From contig JBDUDR010000073.1 of the NCBI GenBank assembly GCA_040002845.1, positions 1 through 13,370 on the forward strand: DNA of 13,370 nt, read 5' to 3'. Position numbers and translations under genes: made by a program. Shown piece by piece: positions 1 to 7,338 of the stretch. The stretch is from JBDUDR01 sp040002845. GTDB lineage: Bacteria; Actinomycetota; Actinomycetes; Propionibacteriales; Nocardioidaceae. A model generated the notes under the pieces. That model saw only the letters and a list, made by a program, of their open reading frames with translations. It was not told where the DNA came from and made no database searches. How positions within the stretch are numbered: the first letter of the stretch is position 1; each line of letters opens with the position of its first letter.

Positions 1-2
1 AC

Positions 3-104
3 GCCGCCTGGCGGCGGGTCGGCCTCACGCCGATGCCGACGTGGCGCGAGGCGCTACGCCGTGCCTTCGGAGCGGTCGGCCCGACGTTGGGGGCTGCGCG
101 ATGA
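3..104 (+). CDS. 3' end of an unidentified upstream gene (5' truncated by window edge)
   Basis: An open frame enters from the left edge and stops with TGA at 102-104, giving 33 residues rich in W, R, A and P, with a stretch reading PTWREALRRAFGAVGP. By my count 28 of 33 codons end in G or C, matching the neighbouring genes; the other two + frames are also open here but have a less convincing codon pattern. The product cannot be identified from so short a tail. Its position just ahead of the exporter genes suggests another member of the glycan operon. The stop overlaps an ATG (ATGA, 101-104), the coupling style used by the downstream genes. Confidence 0.4.
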   Translation, partial: AAWRRVGLTPMPTWREALRRAFGAVGPTLGAAR

Positions 105-190
105 CAATGACACGCATTCCTCGCCGAAGGTTGAGCCAAACGGGTAGATACCCTGGCCCCATGTCACATCCGGGCCGGGGTCAGGCGTGA
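101..190 (+). CDS. possible 29-aa bridging/leader ORF ahead of the exporter permease
   Basis: An ATG at 101 overlaps the upstream stop as ATGA. The frame runs 29 codons to a TGA at 188-190 that overlaps the GTG start of the permease gene as GTGA. The peptide is small and basic (starting MTMTRIPRRR, ending GRGQA) with no recognisable domain or membrane segment. A G-rich stretch at 88-93 could be a weak ribosome site. The double 4-bp overlap matches the coupling between the next genes and would deliver ribosomes to a permease start that lacks a clear Shine-Dalgarno site. Against it, only about 17 of 29 codons end in G or C, clearly below the real genes. It may be a translational-coupling leader rather than a functional protein, or chance. 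Confidence 0.3.
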   Translation: MTMTRIPRRRLSQTGRYPGPMSHPGRGQA

Positions 191-1008
191 CCACGGTGAC
201 CGCGGGCACGCGCACGACGCCGCAGCTGTTGCAATACCGAAGCCTGATCTGGAACTTCGCCCAGCGCGACCTCAAGGCGCGTTTTAAGGGCACCGCCATC
301 GGCTGGGCATGGTCGCTGCTGCTGCCCATCGCCACGCTGGTGACCTACACGATTGTCGGCAAGTACGTATTCCGGATCCAACCGGGACCGCTCGGCAACG
401 GGCATAAGGGCAACTTCGCCGTGTTCCTCTTCGTCGGACTGACCGCGTGGGGCTTCTTCGCGAACGGGCTGAATACCGGCATCGGGACGTTGCTAGGTAA
501 CGGGCCGCTGCTGAAGAAGATCTACTTTCCCTCGTATGCACCGGTGATCGGGTCGATCATCGGGGTTGGCATCCAGAGCGTTATCGAGGTCGGCCTGGTC
601 TTCGTCGTCCTCGCGGTGCTCGGAAACGTCGGCATCACCTGGCTACTCGTACCGTTTTGGGCGGCACTCTTCTTCGGCTTCGTCACTGCCCTGTCATTGT
701 GCCTCGCCGTTGCCAACATCTATTTCCGCGATCTCGCGCACCTGGTGGCCGTTGCGCTGCAGCTGCTCTTCTATGCCACGCCTGTGCTCTACCCCGACAC
801 CCAGTTCAAACCCGGCACGGTGGGGCATCGCATTCTCCTCAGCAACCCGATGAGTCAGTTCGTCGGCGTCTTCCGCGACCTCGTCTACGGTCTGACGCCC
901 GGTCGGTGGACCGGATGGCTCTACATGACCGCTGCGACCGCCGCCGCGATCGGCGCAAGCGTGTGGGTATTCCAGCGTTTCGGCCGCGATCTGGGTGAGC
1001 AACTGTGA
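187..1008 (+). CDS. wzm: ABC-2 type polysaccharide export permease (Wzm/TagG-like)
   Basis: This is the membrane half of an ABC exporter that moves polyprenyl-linked polysaccharide across the cytoplasmic membrane. The 273-residue length fits the Wzm/TagG/RfbA family. An amphipathic segment RDLKARFKG (residues 28-36) precedes the first membrane helix, as is typical. About six hydrophobic helices can be placed near 37-60, 77-97, 118-146, 152-177, 186-204 and 244-264, and the cytoplasmic loop motif NIYFRDL (177-183) is present. The GTG at 187 is chosen because the frame is closed by TAG at 145-147 and no other start lies between; a second GTG at 196 would also fit. The stop overlaps the ATPase start by 4 bp (GTGA), a strong sign of a dedicated permease/ATPase pair. 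No promoter was recognised upstream, so transcription probably starts outside the window. The family assignment is firm; the substrate is inferred from neighbours. Confidence 0.93.
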   Translation: MTTVTAGTRTTPQLLQYRSLIWNFAQRDLKARFKGTAIGWAWSLLLPIATLVTYTIVGKYVFRIQPGPLGNGHKGNFAVFLFVGLTAWGFFANGLNTGIGTLLGNGPLLKKIYFPSYAPVIGSIIGVGIQSVIEVGLVFVVLAVLGNVGITWLLVPFWAALFFGFVTALSLCLAVANIYFRDLAHLVAVALQLLFYATPVLYPDTQFKPGTVGHRILLSNPMSQFVGVFRDLVYGLTPGRWTGWLYMTAATAAAIGASVWVFQRFGRDLGEQL

Positions 1009-2246
1009 CCGAGGCGATCGAGGTCGCTCACCTGTCGAAGGTCTTCCGGCTCGCCACCGAGCGTCGCGACTCTTTGAAGGAGCGGTTTGTTCGTGGCCGG
1101 GGGCGGCACGAGGAGTTCTGGGCGCTGCGCGATGTCACCTTCGACGTCGAACGGGGTACGACGTTCGGCCTGCTTGGGCACAATGGATCGGGCAAGTCGA
1201 CTTTGCTCAAGATCCTGTGCGGCATTTACCGCCCGACGACTGGAGCAGTGACGGCCCGCGGCCGGGTGTCGTCGCTACTTGAGCTCGGCGCCGGCTTCCA
1301 CGGTGAGCTGTCAGGACGAGAAAATGTCTACCTGAACGGGTCAATCCTGGGCCTGAGCCGCAAGCAGATCGATGCCGCCATGGAACGGATCATCGACTTC
1401 GCGGGTATCGAAGAGTTCATCGACTCGCCAGTCAAGATCTATTCCAGCGGCATGTATGTGCGGCTCGGCTTCTCCATCGCCGTCACCGTGGAACCCGAGA
1501 TCCTCATGGTCGACGAGATCATCGCGGTGGGCGACGAGGAATTCCAGCGCAAGTGCTTCGATCACCTTTTCGAGCTACGCCGACGTGGAACAACGATTGT
1601 CATCGTGTCCCATGCGCTCGGCATCCTGGCCGATCTGTGCGATCAAGCGATCTGGCTCGATCACGGGCGGGCCAGGTCCCTCGGCGATGTGCGGGATGTC
1701 GTCGATGACTACCTGCGCGAGGTCAACCGCAAGGAGGCCGAGGCTTCTGGTGCCGACGGCGGCCACGACCTTGGAAGCGGTCCGGCGCGTCTGGGCTCGG
1801 GAGACGTCAGGATCACCGGAGTCGATTATCTGGACGACTCTGGCGCCGATACCCCGTTCCTCAGCGCGGGCGAGCCGTGCACGATCCGGCTGCATTACAA
1901 GGCATCTTCATACATCCCCGATGCCGTCTTCGGGCTTGGGTTCGTTCACGAATCGGGCGTGTCCGTCGCCGGCCCCAACTCCGGTGAACATTCGTTCCCG
2001 GTCGAAGCGGGGTCGGGATTCGTGGACTATCGCCTGCCTCGTCTCGCACTGCAACCGGGCTCCTATCTCATTTCGACCGCCGTGGTCAGCAAGGGGCACA
2101 CCTATGACTACGTTGATCGCGGCTTTGAGCTGCGGGTGCGTGCTGACCGGTCACTCACCGAACCGGGGCTGACGCTGTTCTTCGGCTCATGGTCTATCGA
2201 ACGGACATCGGAGTCCGTTCCCGCCTCACAGGAGATCCGTTCATGA
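1005..2246 (+). CDS. wzt: ABC exporter ATPase with C-terminal carbohydrate-binding domain (Wzt-like)
   Basis: This 413-residue protein powers the Wzm-like permease. The N-terminal ATPase carries Walker A GHNGSGKST (58-66), a signature SSGM in place of LSGGQ (147-150) followed by YVRLGFS, Walker B ILMVDE (166-171) and a switch histidine at 203. The SSGM variant is usual for polysaccharide/teichoic-acid exporters. After about residue 265 comes a beta-rich region with LSAGEPCTIRLHY, LGFVHESG and LQPGSYLISTAV, the pattern of the Wzt C-terminal domain. In E. coli O8/O9a that domain binds the modified non-reducing end of the polymer and licenses export. The GTG start has a weak GGTGAG site (994-999). 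The stop overlaps the next ATG (ATGA). A full-length C-terminal domain points to recognition of a finished or capped chain. That recognition is inferred; the family call is firm. Confidence 0.94.
   Translation: MTEAIEVAHLSKVFRLATERRDSLKERFVRGRGRHEEFWALRDVTFDVERGTTFGLLGHNGSGKSTLLKILCGIYRPTTGAVTARGRVSSLLELGAGFHGELSGRENVYLNGSILGLSRKQIDAAMERIIDFAGIEEFIDSPVKIYSSGMYVRLGFSIAVTVEPEILMVDEIIAVGDEEFQRKCFDHLFELRRRGTTIVIVSHALGILADLCDQAIWLDHGRARSLGDVRDVVDDYLREVNRKEAEASGADGGHDLGSGPARLGSGDVRITGVDYLDDSGADTPFLSAGEPCTIRLHYKASSYIPDAVFGLGFVHESGVSVAGPNSGEHSFPVEAGSGFVDYRLPRLALQPGSYLISTAVVSKGHTYDYVDRGFELRVRADRSLTEPGLTLFFGSWSIERTSESVPASQEIRS
2231..2234 (+). promoter_or_regulatory. Shine-Dalgarno site fixing the start at 2243
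   Basis: GGAG lies 8 nt before ATG 2243. The frame is open further upstream to a possible start at 2189, but that would overlap the ATPase gene by 58 bp without a comparable site. The GGAG and the ATGA stop/start overlap favour 2243. Confidence 0.75.
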
Positions 2247-3535
2247 TCACTGGGCAGCAACTAACGGCTTTGCTGCACTCATTATCCACCGGGTTCCCCG
2301 ACCGAGCACTGAACATTGTGGTCACCCACGAGGACCTCGACGACGGCTTGCGGCGGCTGGTTTATTCGGCGATCTCCGACCATGTCGAACCGTGGCTTCA
2401 GGCGCAGGCGGTCGGCGATGTGCTTCGAGACGCCAAGGCCGACCAGGCGCTGATCAACGAGTGCTACCGCTGCGCGTTCTACCTCGGCGCCGAGTGGACC
2501 GAGCTCGTCAGCAATCCACTGTATGCCCGGTTCGTAGCAAATCGTGCTGGTCCGATCCTAGACAAGTGGGTGCACTACTTCCCGATCTACGCCCGTCACC
2601 TCGACCGGTTCCGTGGACGACCTGTCCGCGTCCTCGAGATCGGGGTTTACGGCGGTGGAGGGCTGGATCTGTGGCAGGACTACCTCGGACCGCAGGCGAC
2701 GCTGGTCGGCCTGGACATTGACGAAGCAGCCGTTCGCGCTGTCGGCGGTCGCTTCCCGGTGGTTCTAGGTGACCAGGAAGATCCCGAGGTGCTGCGAGAG
2801 CTCGAAGCCGAGCACGGCCCCTTCGACATCGTTATCGACGATGGTGGCCACGCTATGCGCCAGCAGATCGTGTCCGTGGAGACGTTGTTTCCCCTTCTCG
2901 CCGATGGGGGGGCGTATCTCGTCGAGGACACCCACACGTCGTACTGGCAAGAGTTCGGCGGTGCACTGCACGATCCGGGCACGTTTCTGGAGTGGTCGAA
3001 GCGCCGTGTCGATGACATGCACTCTCGGCACAGCAGCGACATCGACCGCACCACGGTGTGGGCAACGCACCTGGACGGCCTGCATATGTACGACAGCGTC
3101 GTCGTCTTGGAGAAGGCCAGGCGGCATCGGCCATTCAACGAGATCGTCGGGACGTCGTCGTACCTATTCGGAGCTCGGTTCAGCGAAAACGTCGGCATTG
3201 AGTTGTTGGCGACTCGCGGCGCCGTTCTCGCCGAACGCGACGGTCTACGTGAGCGGATCATTGCGTGGGAGCGCGACGCAACCGCTGAGCCGTCGACGGT
3301 CCGCGGCGAGGCGGACGCGACGCGTGAGGAGCTGCGTCTGGCGCGGTCCGAGCTGCAGCGCGCCCACGAGCGTGCCGCGGTCCTGCACGAGCGGCTGGAC
3401 ACCACCACGGCGCAGCTGGACCGGACGCGCAGCGACCTGTTGGACAGTTGGAACCAGCTCACCAGGCTGCGTAAGACACTTTCGTGGCGCGTGACCTCGC
3501 CGCTGCGCGCCGCTCGCCGGTTGAGGGAACGGTGA
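2243..3535 (+). CDS. MycE/TylF-type metal-dependent methyltransferase with C-terminal coiled coil and basic tail
   Basis: A 430-residue fusion. Residues 1-125 are a helical N-terminal region of unknown role. Residues about 126-300 form a class I SAM methyltransferase: VLEIGVYGGGG (130-140) is motif I, GLDID (156-160) the ribose-binding acidic turn, IDDGGH (198-203) and VEDTHTSYW (227-235) resemble the metal-binding positions of MycE-like sugar O-methyltransferases. From about 330 the chain turns into charged coiled coil. Between 364 and 413 every seventh residue is Leu except one Ala (364, 371, 378, 385, 392, 399, 406, 413). It ends in a basic tail, SWRVTSPLRAARRLRER (414-430). The probable substrate is a sugar hydroxyl of the exported glycan, acting at the inner membrane face. 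The layout recalls the cap/ruler enzyme WbdD, but no kinase domain is present. The next gene starts by a GTGA overlap. Confidence 0.85.
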   Translation: MITGQQLTALLHSLSTGFPDRALNIVVTHEDLDDGLRRLVYSAISDHVEPWLQAQAVGDVLRDAKADQALINECYRCAFYLGAEWTELVSNPLYARFVANRAGPILDKWVHYFPIYARHLDRFRGRPVRVLEIGVYGGGGLDLWQDYLGPQATLVGLDIDEAAVRAVGGRFPVVLGDQEDPEVLRELEAEHGPFDIVIDDGGHAMRQQIVSVETLFPLLADGGAYLVEDTHTSYWQEFGGALHDPGTFLEWSKRRVDDMHSRHSSDIDRTTVWATHLDGLHMYDSVVVLEKARRHRPFNEIVGTSSYLFGARFSENVGIELLATRGAVLAERDGLRERIIAWERDATAEPSTVRGEADATREELRLARSELQRAHERAAVLHERLDTTTAQLDRTRSDLLDSWNQLTRLRKTLSWRVTSPLRAARRLRER

Positions 3536-4371
3536 CTCTGCTTCGCAGCCGTCTCACCCGCCGTCCCAGAGTCCTGGAGTCCGTGGCCGGCCGGGTGGTG
3601 TGCGAAAACGGTTTTCCGCAGGACGTCCGGCGACCGAATCGGGTCGCCGTCCTCGTCCACTACTCGACCTCGCCCAAGGTGGGCCGGTCCTTTCGGACGA
3701 TGGTCCGTGAGTTCGCGACCAACGGCTACCTCACCGTCGTCGTGTCGTCCTGCCCGGCTCCAGCCCGGCTCGACTGGCAGGGGGCGCTCATCCCGGAAAC
3801 GATCGTCCTGCGCAAGCCGAACATCGGGTATGACTTCGGTTCGTGGGCCGTCGGGCTGAACATGCTGCCGGGTGTTCGCGAAGCGGATCAGGTGATCCTC
3901 GCGAACGACAGCATGATCGGGCCCTTCACCCCTCTCTCACCATTCATCGAGCAGTTCGAATCGACGGCCGCCGCGGGTTGGGCTTTCACTGACACCAGGC
4001 AGCACTTCCATCACCTGCAGAGCTACTTTCTAGGTTTCCGGGGAGGAGTCCTCGCTGAGAAGCCGCTCCTAGGCTTCTGGATGAATATCCGGCATGAAGG
4101 AAGTAAGTGGGACGTCATCCGGCGCAATGAGCTTGGCCTGAGCCGGCTATTGCGTCGGGAGGGATACCCGACCGCAGTCGCGTTCCACGCCGACGATGTC
4201 GTCGCACCCGGCGAGAACCCGGTCATCAGGGGATGGTGGCGCCTGCTCGAGAACGGCTTTCCCTTCGTCAAGCGTGAGATCATCACGAACCCGGCAGTCG
4301 CCCCGAGGGCGGACATGGTCGACAGCCGGGTCCGCGCCGTCTTCGGCGCGCACCTGCGGGAGTGGTTGTGA
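3532..4371 (+). CDS. RgpF-family rhamnan synthesis / polysaccharide biosynthesis protein (short form)
   Basis: A 279-residue protein with RgpF-family motifs: VLVHYS (40-45), NIGYDFGSW (97-105), ILANDSMIGPF (122-132), HHLQSYFLGFR (160-170) and GWWRLLENGFPFVKRE (234-249). RgpF proteins act in rhamnose-polysaccharide assembly and are thought to be glycosyltransferases on polyprenyl-linked chains at the cytoplasmic membrane face. This copy is far shorter than streptococcal RgpF (about 580 residues from memory), so it is a single-domain version. The frame allows a GTG at 3484, but GTG 3532 is chosen because it forms a GTGA overlap with the preceding stop and has GAGGGA just upstream (3523-3528), with a rather short 3-nt spacer. 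The N-terminus is basic (TLLRSRLTRRPR) without a membrane helix. The gene is followed by a second RgpF domain in the next protein. The specific sugar cannot be told. Confidence 0.85.
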   Translation: MTLLRSRLTRRPRVLESVAGRVVCENGFPQDVRRPNRVAVLVHYSTSPKVGRSFRTMVREFATNGYLTVVVSSCPAPARLDWQGALIPETIVLRKPNIGYDFGSWAVGLNMLPGVREADQVILANDSMIGPFTPLSPFIEQFESTAAAGWAFTDTRQHFHHLQSYFLGFRGGVLAEKPLLGFWMNIRHEGSKWDVIRRNELGLSRLLRREGYPTAVAFHADDVVAPGENPVIRGWWRLLENGFPFVKREIITNPAVAPRADMVDSRVRAVFGAHLREWL

Positions 4372-4378
4372 CGTCGAT

Positions 4379-4382
4379 GGAG
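4379..4382 (+). promoter_or_regulatory. Shine-Dalgarno site fixing the start at 4391
   Basis: GGAG lies 8 nt before ATG 4391 and just after the preceding gene's stop. The frame extends open as far as 4196, but that part lies inside the preceding gene and reads as low-complexity Ser/Arg, so 4391 is the true start. Confidence 0.8.
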
Positions 4383-4390
4383 AACGAGTT

Positions 4391-6433
4391 ATGAGGCGCA
4401 TCACGAAGGCGGGCATCCAGCGACGGCTTTCCCGAGGCCGCTCCGTCGTTGTTTCGCAGGTCCGGGCTGCCCACAAGAAGTGGGAACGGCGGGGTCCGCG
4501 GCTGCCCGTGGACTTCGAGAACTGGCTGGAGCGACGATCCGGCCGGAAAACCGCCGAGTTCCCCGATACTTGGCGCGCCAGGGACGACCTCTATGTCGAG
4601 GATCCGAGCACCGTCGGTGTCCTGTTGCACGTGTTCTACCCCGAGTTGCTGCCGGAGCTGCTAATGCAGCTCGACACCATCCCGGTGCGATTCGACCTAA
4701 TCGTGACCGACGCAACCGGTGAACACGTGCGCCTGGACCGGGCCGACGTTCCACGGGCCAGGCACATTGTCGTGCTGGAGGTCGACAACCACGGGCGCGA
4801 CATCTGGCCGATGGTTCAGGTCGTGAACGCCGGCCTGCTCGACCCGTATGAGATCGTCCTGAAGCTGCATACCAAGCGCAGTGAGTGGCGCGCCGAGCAC
4901 GCGGACCTTCCCGGCACGGGCGAGGCGTGGCGCGCCAACCTCATGAGCGATCTGCTGGGCACCCGCGACAACGTCACCGAGATCCTCGGCGCGTTCGCGG
5001 ACAATCCCGATCTTGGCATCGTCACTGCGCGGGGCAACGTGCTCGGTCCGGAATTCTGGGGGGGCGACCTCGCGATCACCCGCGAATTGCTGCGCCGCCT
5101 CGAGCTTCAGGTCCACACCGAGCAGCTGCGCTTCCCGGCCGGGTCTTTCTACTGGGCACGTGGCTTCGTCCTGCAAGGCCTGCGCGCGCTCGCCCTCACG
5201 TCCGAGGACTTCGACCGGGAGGCGGGTCAGGTCGACGCCACCACGGCGCACGGCATCGAACGATCGATGGGTTTACTCGCCGACGAAGCTGGGCTGCTGC
5301 TGCGCGAACGCCCGGAGCTGTCACGGCCCTCTGAGGAAGCCTGGCAGCGTTACGAGTACGGCAGTTACCGGCTGCACCGCACCCGGGTGATCCCGTTCTA
5401 CCTGCCGCAGTTCCATCCGATCCCGGAGAACGACCGGTGGTGGGGAACCGGCTTCACCGAGTGGACGAACGTCTCCGCCGCGCGGCCGGTGTACCAGGGC
5501 CACAACCAACCCAACCTGCCCGCGGATCTCGGTTTCTATGACCTACGCCTCGACACGGTCCGGCAGGCGCAGATGGATCTCGCTGCTGCCCATGGCATCG
5601 AGGGCTTCATGTACTACTACTACTGGTTCGCGGGACGGCGGGTGTTATCCGAACCGATCGAGGCGTTGCTCGCCAGTGATGTCAACAAGCCGTTCTGCTT
5701 GATGTGGGCGAACGAGAACTGGACCCGCCGATGGGACGGGCGGACGTCCGACGTACTGATGGGGCAGGACTACGACCGGATACCGGCGACCCAGTTCATC
5801 GACGATGTGCTGCCGTTTCTGCAGGACTCGCGCTACCTACGTGTCGACGGCCGGCCCGTGGTTGCGGTTTACCGGGTTGGCCAGATCCCGGACCTCGAGT
5901 CGGTGCTCGATCACTGGCGCGAGCGCGCGCGCGGTGCCGGACTGGGTGAGCTGCTACTCCTCAATGTCGACGTGGCCCGGGAGTTCGACGGGCTCGACGG
6001 CGCTGCCAAGGCGACGGGGCTGGACGGAACGCTTGGCTTTCCTCCGCATAACCTCAAGTGGCAGTGGGTCCCGCACGCTGGGCTGCGGGTAGACAGCCGA
6101 TTTACCGGAAACATCCTGGACTATGGGGCCATGATCCGCGATGCGGAGCGGCGGATGTCCGATCTCGATGACGGGGCCTTTCCGGGTGTCATGGTCACCT
6201 TCGACAACACTGCACGCCGGCAGTGGAACTCCGACATCTGGTTCGGCTCGAACCCTTACAGCTTCCGTCGATGGCTGGCGGCAGCATGCTCGGCGGTCGC
6301 ACACCGCGAGCATGACCAGCGCATCGTTTTCGTCAATGCCTGGAACGAGTGGGCGGAATCGGCTGTCCTTGAACCGAGCCATCGATATGGCCGCACCTTC
6401 TTGCTCGCCGTGCGCGACGTCGTTCACGGCTAG
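4391..6433 (+). CDS. RgpF-WbsX fusion glycan assembly protein
   Basis: A 680-residue two-domain protein. Residues 1-35 are strongly basic. Residues about 73-300 form an RgpF-type domain: VGVLLHVFYPELLPEL (75-90), NHGRDIWPM (133-141), EIVLKLHTKRS (154-164) and FPAGSFYWARG (248-258). Residues 331-680 form a WbsX domain, related to GH99-like enzymes and common in O-antigen loci: VIPFYLPQFHPIPENDRWWG (333-352), FTEWTNV (355-361), QPNLPADLGFYDLR (373-386), GFMYYYYWFAGR (405-416), MWANENWTRRWDG (438-450) and VNAWNEWAES (648-657). Glu653 and Glu656 sit where GH99 glycosidases keep their catalytic pair (from memory). The protein probably builds or edits the glycan in the cytoplasm, but the reaction of WbsX domains is not settled: transferase by annotation, hydrolase-like by fold. 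It starts 19 bp after the preceding gene and is followed 6 bp later by a glycosyltransferase, so it belongs to the same operon. Confidence 0.9.
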   Translation: MRRITKAGIQRRLSRGRSVVVSQVRAAHKKWERRGPRLPVDFENWLERRSGRKTAEFPDTWRARDDLYVEDPSTVGVLLHVFYPELLPELLMQLDTIPVRFDLIVTDATGEHVRLDRADVPRARHIVVLEVDNHGRDIWPMVQVVNAGLLDPYEIVLKLHTKRSEWRAEHADLPGTGEAWRANLMSDLLGTRDNVTEILGAFADNPDLGIVTARGNVLGPEFWGGDLAITRELLRRLELQVHTEQLRFPAGSFYWARGFVLQGLRALALTSEDFDREAGQVDATTAHGIERSMGLLADEAGLLLRERPELSRPSEEAWQRYEYGSYRLHRTRVIPFYLPQFHPIPENDRWWGTGFTEWTNVSAARPVYQGHNQPNLPADLGFYDLRLDTVRQAQMDLAAAHGIEGFMYYYYWFAGRRVLSEPIEALLASDVNKPFCLMWANENWTRRWDGRTSDVLMGQDYDRIPATQFIDDVLPFLQDSRYLRVDGRPVVAVYRVGQIPDLESVLDHWRERARGAGLGELLLLNVDVAREFDGLDGAAKATGLDGTLGFPPHNLKWQWVPHAGLRVDSRFTGNILDYGAMIRDAERRMSDLDDGAFPGVMVTFDNTARRQWNSDIWFGSNPYSFRRWLAAACSAVAHREHDQRIVFVNAWNEWAESAVLEPSHRYGRTFLLAVRDVVHG

Positions 6434-6439
6434 CCGGCC

Positions 6440-7285
6440 ATGCCGTATCGCAATCCCACGATCGTGGTACCGGTGTTCGGTCAGGTCGAGCTCGCGCGCC
6501 GGTGTCTGCGCGCCATCGACGATCTGACGCGCGTCAGCGTCCCGACGCTGATCATCGACGATGCGGGCACGCCGGCGCTGACAGAGCAAGTCGTGACCGG
6601 CGCGGTGCGGTCGGGTCGGCGTTGGCGACTGATCCGCCATGACCATAACCAGGGCTTCGTCGCAACGATGAACGAGGCCTTCGATCGAGCCGCGGGCAGC
6701 GACGTCGTCATCGTCAACAGCGACGTGACCGTGCTGCCAGGGTGGCTCGAGGGATTGCGTGCCGCGATGCGGGCAGTTCCGGGGCTGGCGTCGGCGAGCG
6801 CTCTCGCCGACAACGGGGGAATCCTCAGCGTGCCGGCCCTTGCCGGCCTGGGGTCGGTGCTACCGGCCGACCTGCGGGAGCGATTGGCGGCATTGCGCAA
6901 CGAGGTTGCGCCAGCCGCGCTCATTCCGGTGGCCGTCGGCCACTGCACGTACCTGGCGCGGGCGGCGCTGGGGGAGGTCGGCGATTTCGATCCCGTGTTC
7001 TCGCCGGGCTATGGCGAGGAGGTCGACTGGAGCCTGCGGGCGCTGAGGGCGAAATATAAGCACGCTGCTGCCCTGCATTCCTACGTACTCCACGACGAAG
7101 CCGCGAGTTTCGGTCGTGACCGGTCACGCCGCTGGCTTCGGCGGCGGCACGAGGTGATCATCGCCGCGCGCTATCCGCGCCACTTCATCGGTATCCGACG
7201 GTTCGCTCGAGATCAGAATTCCGATCTGTGTCGGTCGATCGACGCCCTCGGCAAAACCTTCGCGCCACCAAAAGATCAACTCTGA
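6440..7285 (+). CDS. GT2-family glycosyltransferase (rhamnosyltransferase-like, soluble)
   Basis: A 281-residue GT-A fold enzyme that transfers a nucleotide-activated sugar to the growing glycan. Visible motifs are IVVPVFGQVE (8-17), the nucleotide-binding turn IIDDAG (38-43), HNQGFVATMNEAF (69-81), the metal-binding VNSDV (92-96), and the acceptor-side FSPGYGEEVDWSLRA (187-201), typical of rhamnosyl/galactofuranosyl-type GT2 enzymes. There is no transmembrane segment, so it is not a CsbB/DPM-type polyprenyl-phosphate sugar synthase. The ATG at 6440 lies 6 bp after the preceding stop and has no clear Shine-Dalgarno site, so translation is probably coupled to the upstream gene. The donor sugar cannot be deduced; rhamnose is a guess from the neighbouring RgpF domains. 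Confidence 0.9.
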   Translation: MPYRNPTIVVPVFGQVELARRCLRAIDDLTRVSVPTLIIDDAGTPALTEQVVTGAVRSGRRWRLIRHDHNQGFVATMNEAFDRAAGSDVVIVNSDVTVLPGWLEGLRAAMRAVPGLASASALADNGGILSVPALAGLGSVLPADLRERLAALRNEVAPAALIPVAVGHCTYLARAALGEVGDFDPVFSPGYGEEVDWSLRALRAKYKHAAALHSYVLHDEAASFGRDRSRRWLRRRHEVIIAARYPRHFIGIRRFARDQNSDLCRSIDALGKTFAPPKDQL

Positions 7286-7322
7286 CCGTCGACGCGGGCC
7301 CGCCAGTCGCATCATGTTCCGG

Positions 7323-7333
7323 GGAGGGAGGGA
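7323..7333 (+). promoter_or_regulatory. strong purine-rich Shine-Dalgarno site fixing the start at 7339
   Basis: An uninterrupted G/A run containing GGGAGGG ends 5 nt before ATG 7339. The frame is open upstream to 7228, but that would intrude into the preceding gene, whereas residues after 7339 match the family N-terminus. The 53-bp gap 7286-7338 holds nothing else I can identify. Confidence 0.8.
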
Positions 7334-7338
7334 ACCCT

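Noticed and set aside
131..150. TTGAGC and TAGATA as a promoter for the permease gene
   Set aside because: Only 8 bp separate the two boxes, and no other -35 lies at proper spacing before TAGATA.
145..156. TAGATACCCTGG, identical to part of the universal 16S rRNA core around E. coli position 790
   Set aside because: The flanking bases do not match 16S rRNA and the stretch lies in a short gap between genes; a 12-base coincidence, not an rRNA fragment.
2906..2912. Runs of seven G inside coding genes (also 5058-5064) as phase-variation tracts
   Set aside because: Such runs are expected by chance in DNA this GC-rich, both sit in conserved Gly-containing motifs, and seven is short for slippage switching.
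2680..3660. Long open - strand frame of about 326 codons opposite the coiled-coil methyltransferase and RgpF-type genes
   Set aside because: Its translation is Ser/Arg-rich with no domain, and the + strand genes there have clear family motifs; a typical shadow frame in GC-rich DNA.
5612..5623. Four tandem TAC codons as a microsatellite
   Set aside because: They encode the YYYY of the WbsX motif GFMYYYYWF, so family constraint explains them.
7294..7303. GCGGGCCCGC palindrome in the 7286-7338 gap as a terminator
   Set aside because: It has no loop space and no T-run, and the next gene follows within 36 bp with a strong ribosome site.
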